This document shows positions 1 through 8,364 of a stretch of 43,869 nt of DNA, in pieces. Under the pieces are notes generated by a model that worked only from the letters and a program-made list of their open reading frames with translations, was not told where the DNA came from and ran no database searches. Source of the stretch: Hyphomicrobiales bacterium (GTDB lineage Bacteria > Pseudomonadota > Alphaproteobacteria > Rhizobiales > Methyloligellaceae); contig JAJFHN010000066.1 of assembly GCA_021775595.1 (NCBI GenBank), positions 1 to 43,869 on the forward strand. The letters run 5' to 3'. A program made the position numbers and the translations under genes. The number at the start of each line of letters is the position of its first letter. The stretch's first letter is position 1.

Positions 1-902
1 TCATCAAGTGGGCGCTCAAGCAAATAGAGCAGCGGCGTTTCGTCTTGGGTCAGTGATCTAGTGTAAGTGAATGTTGCGACACCCTGATTGGATTCCGAAC
101 TTTCAGCGGCCATAATTTCTTTCATGACTGTGTAAGCCAAAATATTTTTTGTAACAAAAATCAAGTGGTGCGACGTGCGTCGCATGTCAGCTCGTTTGAA
201 TGTGAAGGGCAATACGTATTCAAAGCCCATATGTCTCAACGCTTCCGAAAAACCCTCCAATACGATTGCCTCTCTTTCACTAGGAGCTCGCCCCTCCAAG
301 GCTTCTCTCAACGTTTTTAGGCGATCTTCGCCTCCAAATAATTTGGTTGCATGTTCCTCGAATGCCTCATTATTGATTGCTGCATTTATTCGGTTGTAGC
401 TAAAAAACAGAACTAGGTCGCAACCCCAGTCCTTCAACATTCCATGCAGTAATCTGAGTGTCACGCCCTTGTAGCCAAATGGGTCGATGAATGAAAAAGA
501 GGGCACTAGATCAATTTCAGAAAATAGCTCCTCCAAACTGTCATCTACCTGACCTGTCACAATTACGGGAGCATGTGCCAGACTGTCGATTCCATCAATT
601 CTGCCGATGTTCTGCCTAAGCTGTTCAGTAAATTTAGAGCTCATGTCGTTGAAGACTGTGACTAAGAATGTGCTTAGATCCGAATTGGATACAGCTTCTT
701 CTAAGATAAGAATTGGCGTAGATTTAGTTCCGTCATCGTAGCTACCCGGTCCTGCATACAAATCAAAATATGCTAACTTTTTTCCTCTTTTCTTTATGTG
801 TGGAATCATGATTCGAGACCAAAATTTGAAGTATTTGGTAACGATTCTAGTCTTGATCTGAGAAGCTTCTGATTGCGACTGATAAAAATCTTCTTCGCTC
901 AT
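1..902 (-). CDS. tcmP: three-Cys-motif partner protein TcmP (3' end cut by window edge)
   Basis: The minus strand is open from codon ATG at 902-900 through position 1, giving about 300 residues; the C-terminus lies outside the window. The family (TcmP, TIGR04474) is recognised by an N-terminal FYQSQSEAS..K segment, AYFDLYAGPGSYDDGTKSTP near residues 45-64, SFIDPFGYKG near 140, LVLFFSYNRINAAI near 170 and SHHLIFVTKN near 245. The AGPG and FIDPFG motifs suggest a SAM-methyltransferase-like fold, but the biochemical role is unknown. Family members usually sit beside a three-Cys-motif (Gp37/Gp68-like) protein in mobile regions; that partner is not visible and could lie beyond the left edge. ATG 902 is chosen because residues 2-10 match the usual family start; ATG 917 is also possible. 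No clear Shine-Dalgarno is seen. Base composition is clearly lower in GC than the next genes (about 32% in 781-840), which suggests horizontal transfer. Confidence 0.85.
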   Translation of the reverse strand, partial: MSEEDFYQSQSEASQIKTRIVTKYFKFWSRIMIPHIKKRGKKLAYFDLYAGPGSYDDGTKSTPILILEEAVSNSDLSTFLVTVFNDMSSKFTEQLRQNIGRIDGIDSLAHAPVIVTGQVDDSLEELFSEIDLVPSFSFIDPFGYKGVTLRLLHGMLKDWGCDLVLFFSYNRINAAINNEAFEEHATKLFGGEDRLKTLREALEGRAPSEREAIVLEGFSEALRHMGFEYVLPFTFKRADMRRTSHHLIFVTKNILAYTVMKEIMAAESSESNQGVATFTYTRSLTQDETPLLYLLERPLD

Positions 903-1049
903 TTGATCTGTATACATCTGAAATGCTTTCGTCTCAAATGAGAATGCAGTCTTAGTAGTCTTGCGGCATAGGAGAACATATAGTGAACATTCGGTATTAG
1001 TCAATAATCTGATTGGTCTGTGCTGGTCGATCTGGCGTGATAAATTCTG

Positions 1050-1400
1050 ATGCCCAATCCCATCTACAAAATCTTGAGCCAAGACGACTGGCGGGCCTTT
1101 GAAGCGGCGGGCCGCTATCAGGGCTCTGCCGACGATAAGCGCGACGGCTTCATTCATTTCTCTTCGCAAGATCAGGTGCAAGCGACGGCGGCGAAGCATT
1201 TCGCCGGCCAAGACGATCTGGTTTTGCTCAGTGTCGATGCGGACGCGCTGGGACCGGCGCTGCGCTTTGAAGTCTCGCGCGGCGGGGCCGAGTTCCCGCA
1301 TCTTTACGGGCCGCTGCAACTGGCGCACGTCATCGAGGCGCAGCCCTTGCCGCTTGGGCCCGATGGCGTCCATCGCTTTCCCGTAACCATCACAACCTGA
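1050..1400 (+). CDS. DUF952 domain-containing protein
   Basis: This 116-residue protein has the features of the DUF952 family: an N-terminal IYKILSQDDWRAFEAAG, then GFIHFSS near residue 36, and HLYGPL near residue 84. The family fold is compact and related to ADP-ribosyltransferase-like or barwin-like small folds, and its function is not established. It is frequently found next to pyrD in alphaproteobacteria, as here, where pyrD begins 41 bases downstream in the same direction; the two are probably cotranscribed. It is the first gene with backbone-like high GC after the AT-richer left edge. Confidence 0.9.
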   Translation: MPNPIYKILSQDDWRAFEAAGRYQGSADDKRDGFIHFSSQDQVQATAAKHFAGQDDLVLLSVDADALGPALRFEVSRGGAEFPHLYGPLQLAHVIEAQPLPLGPDGVHRFPVTITT

Positions 1401-1441
1401 AGAGGCTTGCGCCGAGCCCTGCGTGGCGCGATTGTCGGGCC

Positions 1442-2542
1442 ATGTTCTCGACGCTCTCCCAGCTGGCGCTGCCCCTGTTGCACGCGCTCGATCCCGAACG
1501 CGCGCATGAATTGACCTTGCGCGCGCTCGAAGCGGGGCTTTATCCACACGCCGAGGGGCTCGACGACACGCGGCTGGCGCAATCGGTCATGGGGATCACC
1601 TTCGCCAATCCGCTGGGGCTCGCGGCGGGCTTCGACAAGGACGCGCGCGTGCCGCGCGCCTTCATCGATATGGGCTGCGGCTTTGCCGAGGTCGGGACGC
1701 TGACGCCCTTGGCGCAGCGAGGCAATGCGCGCCCGCGCGTCTTCCGCTCGCTGGACGATCACGCGGTGATCAACGCGCTGGGGTTCCCCAATGACGGCCA
1801 GCGGGCGGCACTCACGCGCCTGGCGCGGCGTTCGCGGGCGCGAAGCGGCGTGATCGGCATCAATATCGGGGCCAACAAGGACTCTCGCGACCGGATCGGC
1901 GACTATGTGGCGGGCGTCGAGGCCTTTGCCGGGGTCGCCGACTATCTCACCATCAACATCTCGTCGCCCAACACGCCGGGCCTACGCGATCTCCATGGCG
2001 TCGAATTGCTGGATGAGCTGCTTGAGCGCGTGATGACCGCGCGCGAAGAGGCCGCCCAAGAGGGGCGCACGCCGCCGCTGGTGGTCAAGCTCTCGCCCGA
2101 TATGGCGCCCGCCGATTTGCCCGAGACGGTGCATTGCCTGGAGCGGCGCGGCATCGACGCCATCATGGTCGCGAACACGACACTTACGCGCGATGGTCTG
2201 CGCGACCGCGACTTTAGCGGACAGAAGGGCGGGCTTTCGGGCCGGCCGGTGTTTGAGCGTTCGACGGCGATGCTGGCGCGGGTCTTCGCGCTCACCGAAG
2301 GGCGCATGCAGCTCATCGGTGTGGGCGGGATCGACTCGGGCGAAACCGCGATTGCCAAGATCGAAGCGGGCGCTTCGCTGATTCAGCTCTATACGGGGCT
2401 GGTGTTCGAAGGGCCGCCGCTGATCGGCGCCATCAAGACGGCGATATGTGGCCATTTGAGCCAAAATGGATTTCAATCGGTAGGCCAAATGGTGGGCCGG
2501 CGGGCGCAAGAGTGGTCCGACAAATACGAGGACGCGACATGA
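1442..2542 (+). CDS. pyrD: dihydroorotate dehydrogenase (quinone), class 2
   Basis: The enzyme oxidises dihydroorotate to orotate in pyrimidine synthesis, passing electrons through FMN to membrane quinone. At 366 residues it has the class 2 length, including the N-terminal helical segment (about residues 1-45) that associates with the membrane. Diagnostic motifs are NPLGLAAGFDK, NALGFPNDG, INIGANKDS, and NISSPNTPGLR, in which Ser replaces the Cys base of class 1 enzymes. VKLSPD, GVGGIDSG and IQLYTGLVFEGP bind FMN at the C-terminal side. Its stop overlaps the next start as ATGA (2539-2542), which indicates translational coupling with the arsC-like gene. Confidence 0.97.
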   Translation: MFSTLSQLALPLLHALDPERAHELTLRALEAGLYPHAEGLDDTRLAQSVMGITFANPLGLAAGFDKDARVPRAFIDMGCGFAEVGTLTPLAQRGNARPRVFRSLDDHAVINALGFPNDGQRAALTRLARRSRARSGVIGINIGANKDSRDRIGDYVAGVEAFAGVADYLTINISSPNTPGLRDLHGVELLDELLERVMTAREEAAQEGRTPPLVVKLSPDMAPADLPETVHCLERRGIDAIMVANTTLTRDGLRDRDFSGQKGGLSGRPVFERSTAMLARVFALTEGRMQLIGVGGIDSGETAIAKIEAGASLIQLYTGLVFEGPPLIGAIKTAICGHLSQNGFQSVGQMVGRRAQEWSDKYEDAT

Positions 2543-2886
2543 CGGTTACGATCTATCACAATCCCAGGTGCTCGAAGTCGCGGGCGACGCTGGAATTGCT
2601 CGAAGAGAACGGCGCCGCGCCCGAAATCGTCGACTATCTCGTTTCGCCGCCGAGCGAGGCCGACATCAAGGCCATTTTGGCGAAGCTCGCCGTGGGCCCG
2701 CGGGATATTATGAGGCGCGGCGAGGACGTCTATCGCGATCTCGGACTTGATGATGAGGCCTTGAGCGACGAGGCGCTGATCACGGCGATGCACCAGCACC
2801 CCATCCTGATCGAGCGGCCGATCGTGGTGAACGGCGAAAAGGCAGCACTCGGCCGCCCGCCAGAGAGCGTGTTGGATATACTTTGA
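2539..2886 (+). CDS. arsC: ArsC-family reductase (arsenate reductase, glutaredoxin type)
   Basis: This 115-residue thioredoxin-fold protein of the ArsC/Spx superfamily starts with YHNPRCSKSR, in which Cys11 corresponds to the catalytic Cys12 of plasmid-type ArsC. Arginines later in the chain (PRDIMRRGE, LIERPIVV, LGRPP) match the arsenate-binding arginine positions of the family. Reduction of arsenate with glutathione and glutaredoxin is the family reaction. No arsenic efflux or arsR gene is nearby, so a general thiol-redox role is possible. The start is fixed by the ATGA overlap with pyrD; a longer reading frame upstream would lie inside pyrD and is rejected. Confidence 0.93.
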   Translation: MTVTIYHNPRCSKSRATLELLEENGAAPEIVDYLVSPPSEADIKAILAKLAVGPRDIMRRGEDVYRDLGLDDEALSDEALITAMHQHPILIERPIVVNGEKAALGRPPESVLDIL

Positions 2887-2889
2887 TTT

Positions 2890-3084
2890 GCTCACGGCTA
2901 TTCCTCGTGCTGTGCACTCGGGCCTCCGCTAGGGCGCCCTGACCGGGCGGCGCGCAGTCGCGCTTGCCTCGCGTTGCTCGGATTTCACAGAGAGCTTGAT
3001 TCCGCCCGAAGGACGGTTAGGCCGCCGGGCGCTAGCCCGCGCCCGCGCAGGCCCCTGAGCGCAGCGAAGGGATCAGCCGTGAGC
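2890..3084 (+). repeat. intergenic repeat copy 1 with terminal inverted decamer
   Basis: This segment opens with GCTCACGGCT and closes with its reverse complement AGCCGTGAGC. Its left half closely matches the reverse complement of 4408-4614, including an identical 20-base core at 2962-2981 (GCTTGCCTCGCGTTGCTCGG) and a shared GGCGCCCTGA.CGGGCGGCGC block. The right part is more diverged. The closing decamer contains the stop codon of the MATE gene. It looks like a small non-autonomous palindromic or MITE-like intergenic element. It carries no gene of its own. Confidence 0.7.
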
Positions 3085-4413
3085 GAGATGAGCTTCCTTC
3101 GGAAAGCTCGCGCGCTCGAGCGCCGGGTAGCGTGAACCCAGCGTGATGGCGCGGACGACGAAAAACAGGATCAGCGCTGCCCATAGGCCGTGATTGCCGT
3201 AAAGCGGCGTCAGCCACCACCAGGCGATCAGATAGATCGCCAGACTCAAAATCATCATGTTGCGCATGTCGGCCGTCCGCGTCGCGCCGATGAATATGCC
3301 GTCGAGCTGGAAACAGGCGACACCGGTGAGCGGCGCGAGCATCACCCAAATGAGATAGGAGCGCGCCTGGGCGCGCACTGCCTCGTTGACCGTCAGGATA
3401 TCGATGAAATAGCCGCCGACGAACCAGTAGGAGAGGCTTAGTCCTGCGCCAATGACGAGCGCCCAAAGGCTCGAGACGGTGACGGCGTTGCGGAACTGGC
3501 GCCAGCTCGCAGCCCCGATGGCCTGGCCGACCAAGGCCTGGGCGGCGAAGGCGAAGCCGTCCAGCAAATAGGCCGCCAGGTGGAAGAAATTGATCAGCAC
3601 GGCGTTGATCGCCAGCGTCATGTCGCCGGCTTCGGCCGATTTCATCGCGAACCAGGAGAAGGCGAAGACCAGCGCCAATGTGCGGACCATGATATCGGCG
3701 TTGATCGTCATGGTTTTCATGAACCGATCGGGCTCGAAGATGCGTGCCCAGGAGGGTCTTGCGCGAAAGGTTCTGATGGCGCGCAAGGCCAACACCAAGC
3801 CAAGCGCGGCGGCGGTGGTCTCAGCAATCAGCGTACCGTAGGCCACGCCGGCGACCTCGAGATCGAAGACCAACACAAAGAGCCCATCGAGCACGACGTT
3901 GATGGTGTTGAGCACCAGCGTGAGCACGAGCACCGTGCGCGCATCGCCGCGCCCGACAAACCAGCCGATGATGGCGTAGTTGGCGAGTGCTGCCGGCGCT
4001 CCCCAAATGCGCACCGCGTAATAGGATTGGGCGGCGCGTTCGACCCGGTCGGAGCCTTCGATGAGCGCGAACGCGGCCGTGCCCAAGGGGCCTTGCAGAA
4101 GGATCAGCGCGACGCCGATGACGCCCGCCAAGATCAGCGCGCGGACCAACGTTGCGACGACTTCCTTTTGCTCGCCGGCGCCCTCGGCCTGGGCCGTCAG
4201 GCCCGTTGTCCCCATGCGCAGGAATCCGAAGGCCCAATAAAGCAGGCTGAAGAGCACGCCGCCGATGGCGACGCCGCCGATCAGATAAGGCGCATCCAAT
4301 TGCCCGATGGCCGCCGTATCGACGATGCCGATGAGCGGCGTCGTGATGTTTGAGAGCAGGATCGGAAAGGCGATCGCCAGCACGTGGCGCTGTGAGTTCG
4401 CTTCTTGGCTCAC
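3073..4413 (-). CDS. MATE family efflux transporter (DinF-like)
   Basis: This 446-residue polytopic inner-membrane protein begins, after a short tail, with LAIAFPILLSNITTPLIG and VDTAAIGQL. That is the first-helix signature of the DinF branch of the MATE family, which exports cationic drugs or metabolites by sodium or proton antiport. About twelve hydrophobic segments span the chain, including an internal repeat of the first-helix pattern, as expected. The start is GTG at 4413-4411; no in-frame ATG is available before the first helix. Both the start (GTG in AGCCGTGAGC) and the stop (TGA, with the C-terminal LAHG) fall inside the terminal decamers of flanking repeats. Neighbouring genes give no substrate clue. 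Confidence 0.93.
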   Translation of the reverse strand: MSQEANSQRHVLAIAFPILLSNITTPLIGIVDTAAIGQLDAPYLIGGVAIGGVLFSLLYWAFGFLRMGTTGLTAQAEGAGEQKEVVATLVRALILAGVIGVALILLQGPLGTAAFALIEGSDRVERAAQSYYAVRIWGAPAALANYAIIGWFVGRGDARTVLVLTLVLNTINVVLDGLFVLVFDLEVAGVAYGTLIAETTAAALGLVLALRAIRTFRARPSWARIFEPDRFMKTMTINADIMVRTLALVFAFSWFAMKSAEAGDMTLAINAVLINFFHLAAYLLDGFAFAAQALVGQAIGAASWRQFRNAVTVSSLWALVIGAGLSLSYWFVGGYFIDILTVNEAVRAQARSYLIWVMLAPLTGVACFQLDGIFIGATRTADMRNMMILSLAIYLIAWWWLTPLYGNHGLWAALILFFVVRAITLGSRYPALERASFPKEAHLAHG

Positions 4414-4614
4414 GGCTCTCTTTTCGTCCCTGTCGTGGCCTGCGGCTACTCCGCGCCTCTTGGTCGCAAGGCGGTCGGTCGGCCTTGCCGCCCTTTGGGC
4501 GGAGATGAGCTATCTCCCATAACCGAGCAACGCGAGGCAAGCATGACTATGCGCCGCCCGCTCAGGGCGCCATCGCGGAGGCCGTGCTCGTTTCGAGCAC
4601 GAGTAGCCGTGAGC
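4408..4614 (-). repeat. intergenic repeat copy 2, inverted relative to copy 1
   Basis: The segment starts with GCTCACGGCT and ends with AGCCGTGAGC. Read on the minus strand it aligns with 2890-3084, with the identical 20-base core at 4523-4542. It contains a perfect hairpin, CGTGCTCG-TTT-CGAGCACG, at 4583-4601. It supplies the GTG start and upstream region of the MATE gene. Confidence 0.7.
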
Positions 4615-4628
4615 GACTTAACTCTAGC

Positions 4629-4928
4629 TCAGACGTCGCTTTGGCCGGAGCGGTGCTTGAGCGAGCCCTGGCCGCGGGACGAGGCCTTGAAGATGCGTGA
4701 GATCAGCCAGACCGGGAAGACGATGACGGCGCCCAGCAAGAAGTAGCGCAAAGCCCACTCGATGGCCTCAAAGCCCATATTGTAAACGCGCTCAAGCAGC
4801 CGCATGAAGCTGTCGATGATGTCCCGGGGATCAAGTCCCAGAGCGGACAGCAACACGCCCAGAATCACCGATAGGATGCAAAGCCGGATCAGGACGACGC
4901 CTGGATTTCCGCCAAAAAACCGATCCAT
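4629..4928 (-). CDS. DUF6460 domain-containing membrane protein
   Basis: This 99-residue protein has two hydrophobic segments: VVLIRLCILSVILGVLLSALG (residues 10-30) and YFLLGAVIVFPVWLISRIF (about residues 62-82). Between them lie GLDPRDIID and the amphipathic LLERVYNMGFEAIEWALR. This arrangement matches the alphaproteobacterial DUF6460 family of small inner-membrane proteins of unknown function. The start is ATG 4928, preceded by TAGGAGC at a good distance; the much longer open frame upstream has no family match and would cross the divergent promoter region. Confidence 0.88.
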   Translation of the reverse strand: MDRFFGGNPGVVLIRLCILSVILGVLLSALGLDPRDIIDSFMRLLERVYNMGFEAIEWALRYFLLGAVIVFPVWLISRIFKASSRGQGSLKHRSGQSDV

Positions 4929-4976
4929 TGTGCTGCTCCTATGGGCTCTCAAGGGGATGTGAGGAACGAGGCCTAA

Positions 4977-4995
4977 CATACCCAATGTGGGTATG
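4977..4995. promoter_or_regulatory. perfect palindrome in divergent intergenic region
   Basis: CATACCCAATGTGGGTATG has two perfect 8-base arms around ATG. It lies 48 bases upstream of the DUF6460 start and 67 bases upstream of the helicase start, between divergent genes. A regulator binding site is a reasonable reading; no regulator is identified. Confidence 0.4.
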
Positions 4996-5062
4996 CGACA
5001 GTCTTGGTCAAGCCATGGCATTATGACCGGCCGGGCCGCAAGCAGAATCAAGGCGAGCGAAG

Positions 5063-7633
5063 GTGCAGGCGATGTTGACGACCGCGCAAATGGCTTTGCC
5101 GCTTGAGGGGTTGCCCGAGACCTTCGCCCAATGGTTCGAGGCGCGCGGCTGGCGGCCTCACGCCCACCAATTGGCGCTGCTTGAGGCTGGACGCCAGGGC
5201 CAGGACACGTTGCTGATCGCGCCCACAGGCGGCGGCAAGACGCTGGCGGGATTTCTGCCCAGCCTGGCCGATTTGACGCAAGGCGGAGATCAAGGCGAAC
5301 GCGCGGGCGGCTCTGGGGGGCGGGTGCGCAAGAGCATCCACACGCTCTACATCTCGCCCCTAAAGGCGCTCGCCGTCGACGTCGCGCGCAATCTGAACGA
5401 CCCGGTCGCCGAAATGGCGCTCGACATCGCGCTTGAGACCCGTACCGGCGACACACCCGCCTCGCGGCGTCAGCGCCAGAAATTAAATCCGCCCGATATT
5501 ATGATGACCACGCCCGAGCAAGTGGCGCTGATGCTCTCGCACAAGGATGCGGCCGCGCTGTTTGGTGGGCTTCGCTTTGTCATACTTGACGAGCTGCACG
5601 CGCTCACCACCTCCAAGCGCGGCGATCTGCTGGCGCTGGGATTGGCGCGGCTGCGCTCGCTGGCGCCGAGCCTCACCGCGATTGGGCTGTCGGCCACCGT
5701 GGCGCGGCCCTCGCAGCTCTGTGCCTATCTCGCCGCCCAGCGGTCCGAACACAGGCTCAGCGAGCTGGCGGGCCTGATCACGACCTCGGGCGGCGCCAAG
5801 CCAAACATCCAAATTCTGCGTTCGGGCGAACGGGTGCCGTGGTCGGGTCACAGTTCGCGTTATGCGCTGCCGGAGATCTATCAAGCGGTCAGGGATCATG
5901 CGATGGCGCTGATCTTCGTCAACACAAGGTCCCAGGCCGAGATGTTGTTTCATGAGCTCTGGCACATCAACGAGGACAACCTGCCGATCGCGCTCCATCA
6001 CGGCTCGCTCGATGTCGGCCAGCGCCGCAAGGTCGAAGCGGCGATGGTGGCGGGCAAGCTGCGGGCGGTGGTCGCGACGTCCACGCTCGATCTCGGCATC
6101 GACTGGGGTGATGTTGATCTGGTCATCAATGTCGGCGCGCCCAAGGGCGCGAGCCGCATCGCCCAGCGCATCGGTAGGGCCAATCATCGGCTCGATGAAC
6201 CAAGCAAGGCGCTGCTTATTCCAGCCAACAGGTTCGAGGTGATGGAGTGTCAGGCGGCGTTGGAAGCGGCGGCCGAGGGCGCGCAAGACACGCCGCGGCT
6301 GCACGCCGGCGGGCTCGACGTGCTTGCTCAGCATGTGCTCGGCACGGCGTGCGCGCAAGCCTTCGACGCGGACGTACTCTATCGCGAAGTGGCGGGCGCC
6401 GCGCCCTATAGCGAACTCAGCCGCGAAACTTTCGATCAGGTCGTCAACTTCGTCGCCACCGGCGGCTATGCGCTCAGGGCCTATGAGCGCTATGCGCGCC
6501 TGCGGCGCACAAAGGAGGGGCTGTGGCGCGTTGCCCACCCCCGCGTGGCGCAGCAATACCGGCTAAATGTGGGGACGATCGTGGCCGCGCCAGTCATCAA
6601 GGTGCGGCTTGGGCGGCGGCGGGCCAGCAGCACGCGGCCGGGCAAAACCACGCTCTCGCGCGGCGGCAAAGTGCTGGGCGAGGTCGAAGAGTGGTTCATC
6701 GAACAACTGGTACCGGGCGACACGTTCGCCTTTGCCGGCCAGGTGCTCCGCTTCGAGGGCTTGCGCGAGATGGAGGCGATCGTCAGCCGCGCGGCCAAGG
6801 CCGATCCCAAGATTCCGATCTTCGAGGGCGGCAAATTCCCGCTTTCGACCTATTTGGCCGAACGGGTGCGGCGGATTTTGGGAACACCCAAAGAGTGGAA
6901 GCGTCTGCCCGACCAAGTCGCCAACTGGTTGGCGATCCAGCGCAGCAAATCGCTGATCCCGCGTGTTGACGAAATGCTGGTCGAGACCTTTCCCAGAGGC
7001 AACAAGTACTATCTGGTGGCTTATCCCTTCGAGGGCCGTATGGCACATCAAACGCTCGGCATGTTATTGACGCGCCGGCTCGAGCGGGCGCACGCCAGAC
7101 CCTTGGGCTTTGTCGCCAGCGAATACGCGCTCGCGGTTTGGGGCGGACGCGACATCGGGCAGATGATCGCCGCTGACCACCTTTCGCTCAGCGCCTTGTT
7201 CGATGAGGACATGCTGGGCGACGATCTCGATGCCTGGCTGGCTGAATCAAATCTGATGAAACGCACCTTCCGGATTTGCGCCACGATCGGCGGGCTGATC
7301 GAGCGTCGTCATCCAGGTCAGGAAAAATCCGGCCGGCAGATGACGGTCTCATCCGACTTGATTTATGACGTATTGCGAGAGCACGAACCCAACCACGTGT
7401 TGCTGCAGGCGACCTGGGCCGATACGGCGCAAGGCTTGCTGGACGTAGCGCGGCTGGGTGGCTTCCTGAAGCGCGTCAGCGGGCGAATCAGGCATAGTCA
7501 TCTGGAGCGGGTGTCGCCGCTCGCGGTTCCGGTTATGTTGGAAATCGGCCGCGAACCGGTGGCGGGCGAAGCCCAGGAGGACGTTTTGCGCGAAACGGCG
7601 GAGCAACTCATCGAGGAGGCCATGCGTGGCTGA
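5063..7633 (+). CDS. ligase-associated DNA damage response DEXH-box helicase (Lhr-like)
   Basis: This 856-residue superfamily 2 helicase belongs to the group found with a bacterial ATP-dependent DNA ligase (TIGR04121, related to Lhr). The N-terminal RecA domain carries LIAPTGGGKT (Walker A, about residue 50), TTPEQVALML and LDELHAL (a DEIH-type box). IGLSATVARP follows as motif III. The second RecA domain has LIFVNTRSQAE, VATSTLDLGIDWG and QRIGRANHR (motif VI). The C-terminal half contains the Lhr-type winged helix and beta-barrel region. It probably unwinds DNA during repair. GTG 5063 is listed; ATG 5072 in the same frame is also well placed after GAAGG. Its end overlaps pdeM by 8 bases. The ligase and the exonuclease of the full set are not in the window. 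Confidence 0.93.
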   Translation: MQAMLTTAQMALPLEGLPETFAQWFEARGWRPHAHQLALLEAGRQGQDTLLIAPTGGGKTLAGFLPSLADLTQGGDQGERAGGSGGRVRKSIHTLYISPLKALAVDVARNLNDPVAEMALDIALETRTGDTPASRRQRQKLNPPDIMMTTPEQVALMLSHKDAAALFGGLRFVILDELHALTTSKRGDLLALGLARLRSLAPSLTAIGLSATVARPSQLCAYLAAQRSEHRLSELAGLITTSGGAKPNIQILRSGERVPWSGHSSRYALPEIYQAVRDHAMALIFVNTRSQAEMLFHELWHINEDNLPIALHHGSLDVGQRRKVEAAMVAGKLRAVVATSTLDLGIDWGDVDLVINVGAPKGASRIAQRIGRANHRLDEPSKALLIPANRFEVMECQAALEAAAEGAQDTPRLHAGGLDVLAQHVLGTACAQAFDADVLYREVAGAAPYSELSRETFDQVVNFVATGGYALRAYERYARLRRTKEGLWRVAHPRVAQQYRLNVGTIVAAPVIKVRLGRRRASSTRPGKTTLSRGGKVLGEVEEWFIEQLVPGDTFAFAGQVLRFEGLREMEAIVSRAAKADPKIPIFEGGKFPLSTYLAERVRRILGTPKEWKRLPDQVANWLAIQRSKSLIPRVDEMLVETFPRGNKYYLVAYPFEGRMAHQTLGMLLTRRLERAHARPLGFVASEYALAVWGGRDIGQMIAADHLSLSALFDEDMLGDDLDAWLAESNLMKRTFRICATIGGLIERRHPGQEKSGRQMTVSSDLIYDVLREHEPNHVLLQATWADTAQGLLDVARLGGFLKRVSGRIRHSHLERVSPLAVPVMLEIGREPVAGEAQEDVLRETAEQLIEEAMRG

Positions 7634-8363
7634 ACAATATCGGCTGTCGCTCTATGCCTGGGAGAGCGAGGCGCCTTCGGGCGTGCTGTCGATCCGGGTC
7701 TGCGGCGAGCAATTCGAGGCGCACCCTTCAGGCGCGCTTTATCACGGCACCGAGCGAACATTGATCGTTTCCGATCTGCATTTGGAACAGGGCGCGGCGC
7801 TCGCCGCCCGTGGCCATTTGATCCCGCCTTATGACACGCACTCGACTCTCGACCGGCTCGCCCGGGTGATCGCGCATTTTGATCCGGTGCGGGTGATTTC
7901 GCTCGGCGACAGCTTCCACGACGTCGGCGTGGCTGAACGCCTGAGTGAGGAGGCGCTGACAGCGATCGCCAGGCTGCAGGCCGGACGCGAATGGTATTGG
8001 ATCGCGGGAAATCACGATCCCGATTTACCGGCATCGCTGCATGGCCATGTGGTGCCGTCGCTGCAACTGGGCTCGCTGCGCTATGTGCACGAACCAGTGG
8101 CGGGCCCGGCGGTTCAAGAAGTGGCGGGTCATCTGCACCCGGCAGCGCGCGTCTCACGGCGCGGGCGAACGGTGCGGCGCAAATGTTTCATCACAGATTC
8201 GCGGCGTCTGGTGATGCCGGCGTTCGGCGCATACACCGGCGGACTGAACGTGCTCGATCGAGCCTTCGCACCGCTATTTGCCTCTAGCGATTTTACGGTT
8301 TGGGTGCTGGGGCGCGACGACGTCTACCCCGTTACCAAACGCTATCTACAGCCAGATAGATAA
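7626..8363 (+). CDS. pdeM: ligase-associated DNA damage response endonuclease PdeM
   Basis: This 245-residue calcineurin-like metallophosphoesterase carries the classic metal-ligand motifs: LIVSDLHLEQG (D-x-H, about residue 42), SLGDSFHD (GD), WIAGNHD (GNHD) and EVAGHLHP (GH-x-H). It matches the PdeM family (TIGR04123), nucleases that travel with the Lhr-like helicase. The GTG start overlaps the helicase 3' end, so the two are translationally coupled. It differs from simple housekeeping phosphoesterases by its short N-terminal beta segment before the first motif. Confidence 0.92.
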   Translation: MAEQYRLSLYAWESEAPSGVLSIRVCGEQFEAHPSGALYHGTERTLIVSDLHLEQGAALAARGHLIPPYDTHSTLDRLARVIAHFDPVRVISLGDSFHDVGVAERLSEEALTAIARLQAGREWYWIAGNHDPDLPASLHGHVVPSLQLGSLRYVHEPVAGPAVQEVAGHLHPAARVSRRGRTVRRKCFITDSRRLVMPAFGAYTGGLNVLDRAFAPLFASSDFTVWVLGRDDVYPVTKRYLQPDR

Positions 8364-8364
8364 A

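Noticed and set aside
2446-2538. Upstream extension of the arsC-like frame
   Set aside because: It lies inside pyrD, and the conserved protein begins exactly at ATG 2539 in the ATGA overlap.
3580-4353. Long plus-strand open frame opposite the MATE gene (257 codons)
   Set aside because: Its translation is His/Asp/Gln-rich low complexity typical of the antisense of GC-rich coding DNA, and the minus strand is a clear transporter.
4961-4980. Possible SOS (GAAC-N7-GTTC type) box before the helicase
   Set aside because: GAACGAGGCCTAACA has only one half-site; the second half does not match.
5483-6556. Minus-strand open frame opposite the helicase (357 codons)
   Set aside because: Mirror of a conserved helicase gene; no domain, no signal, Arg/His-rich composition.
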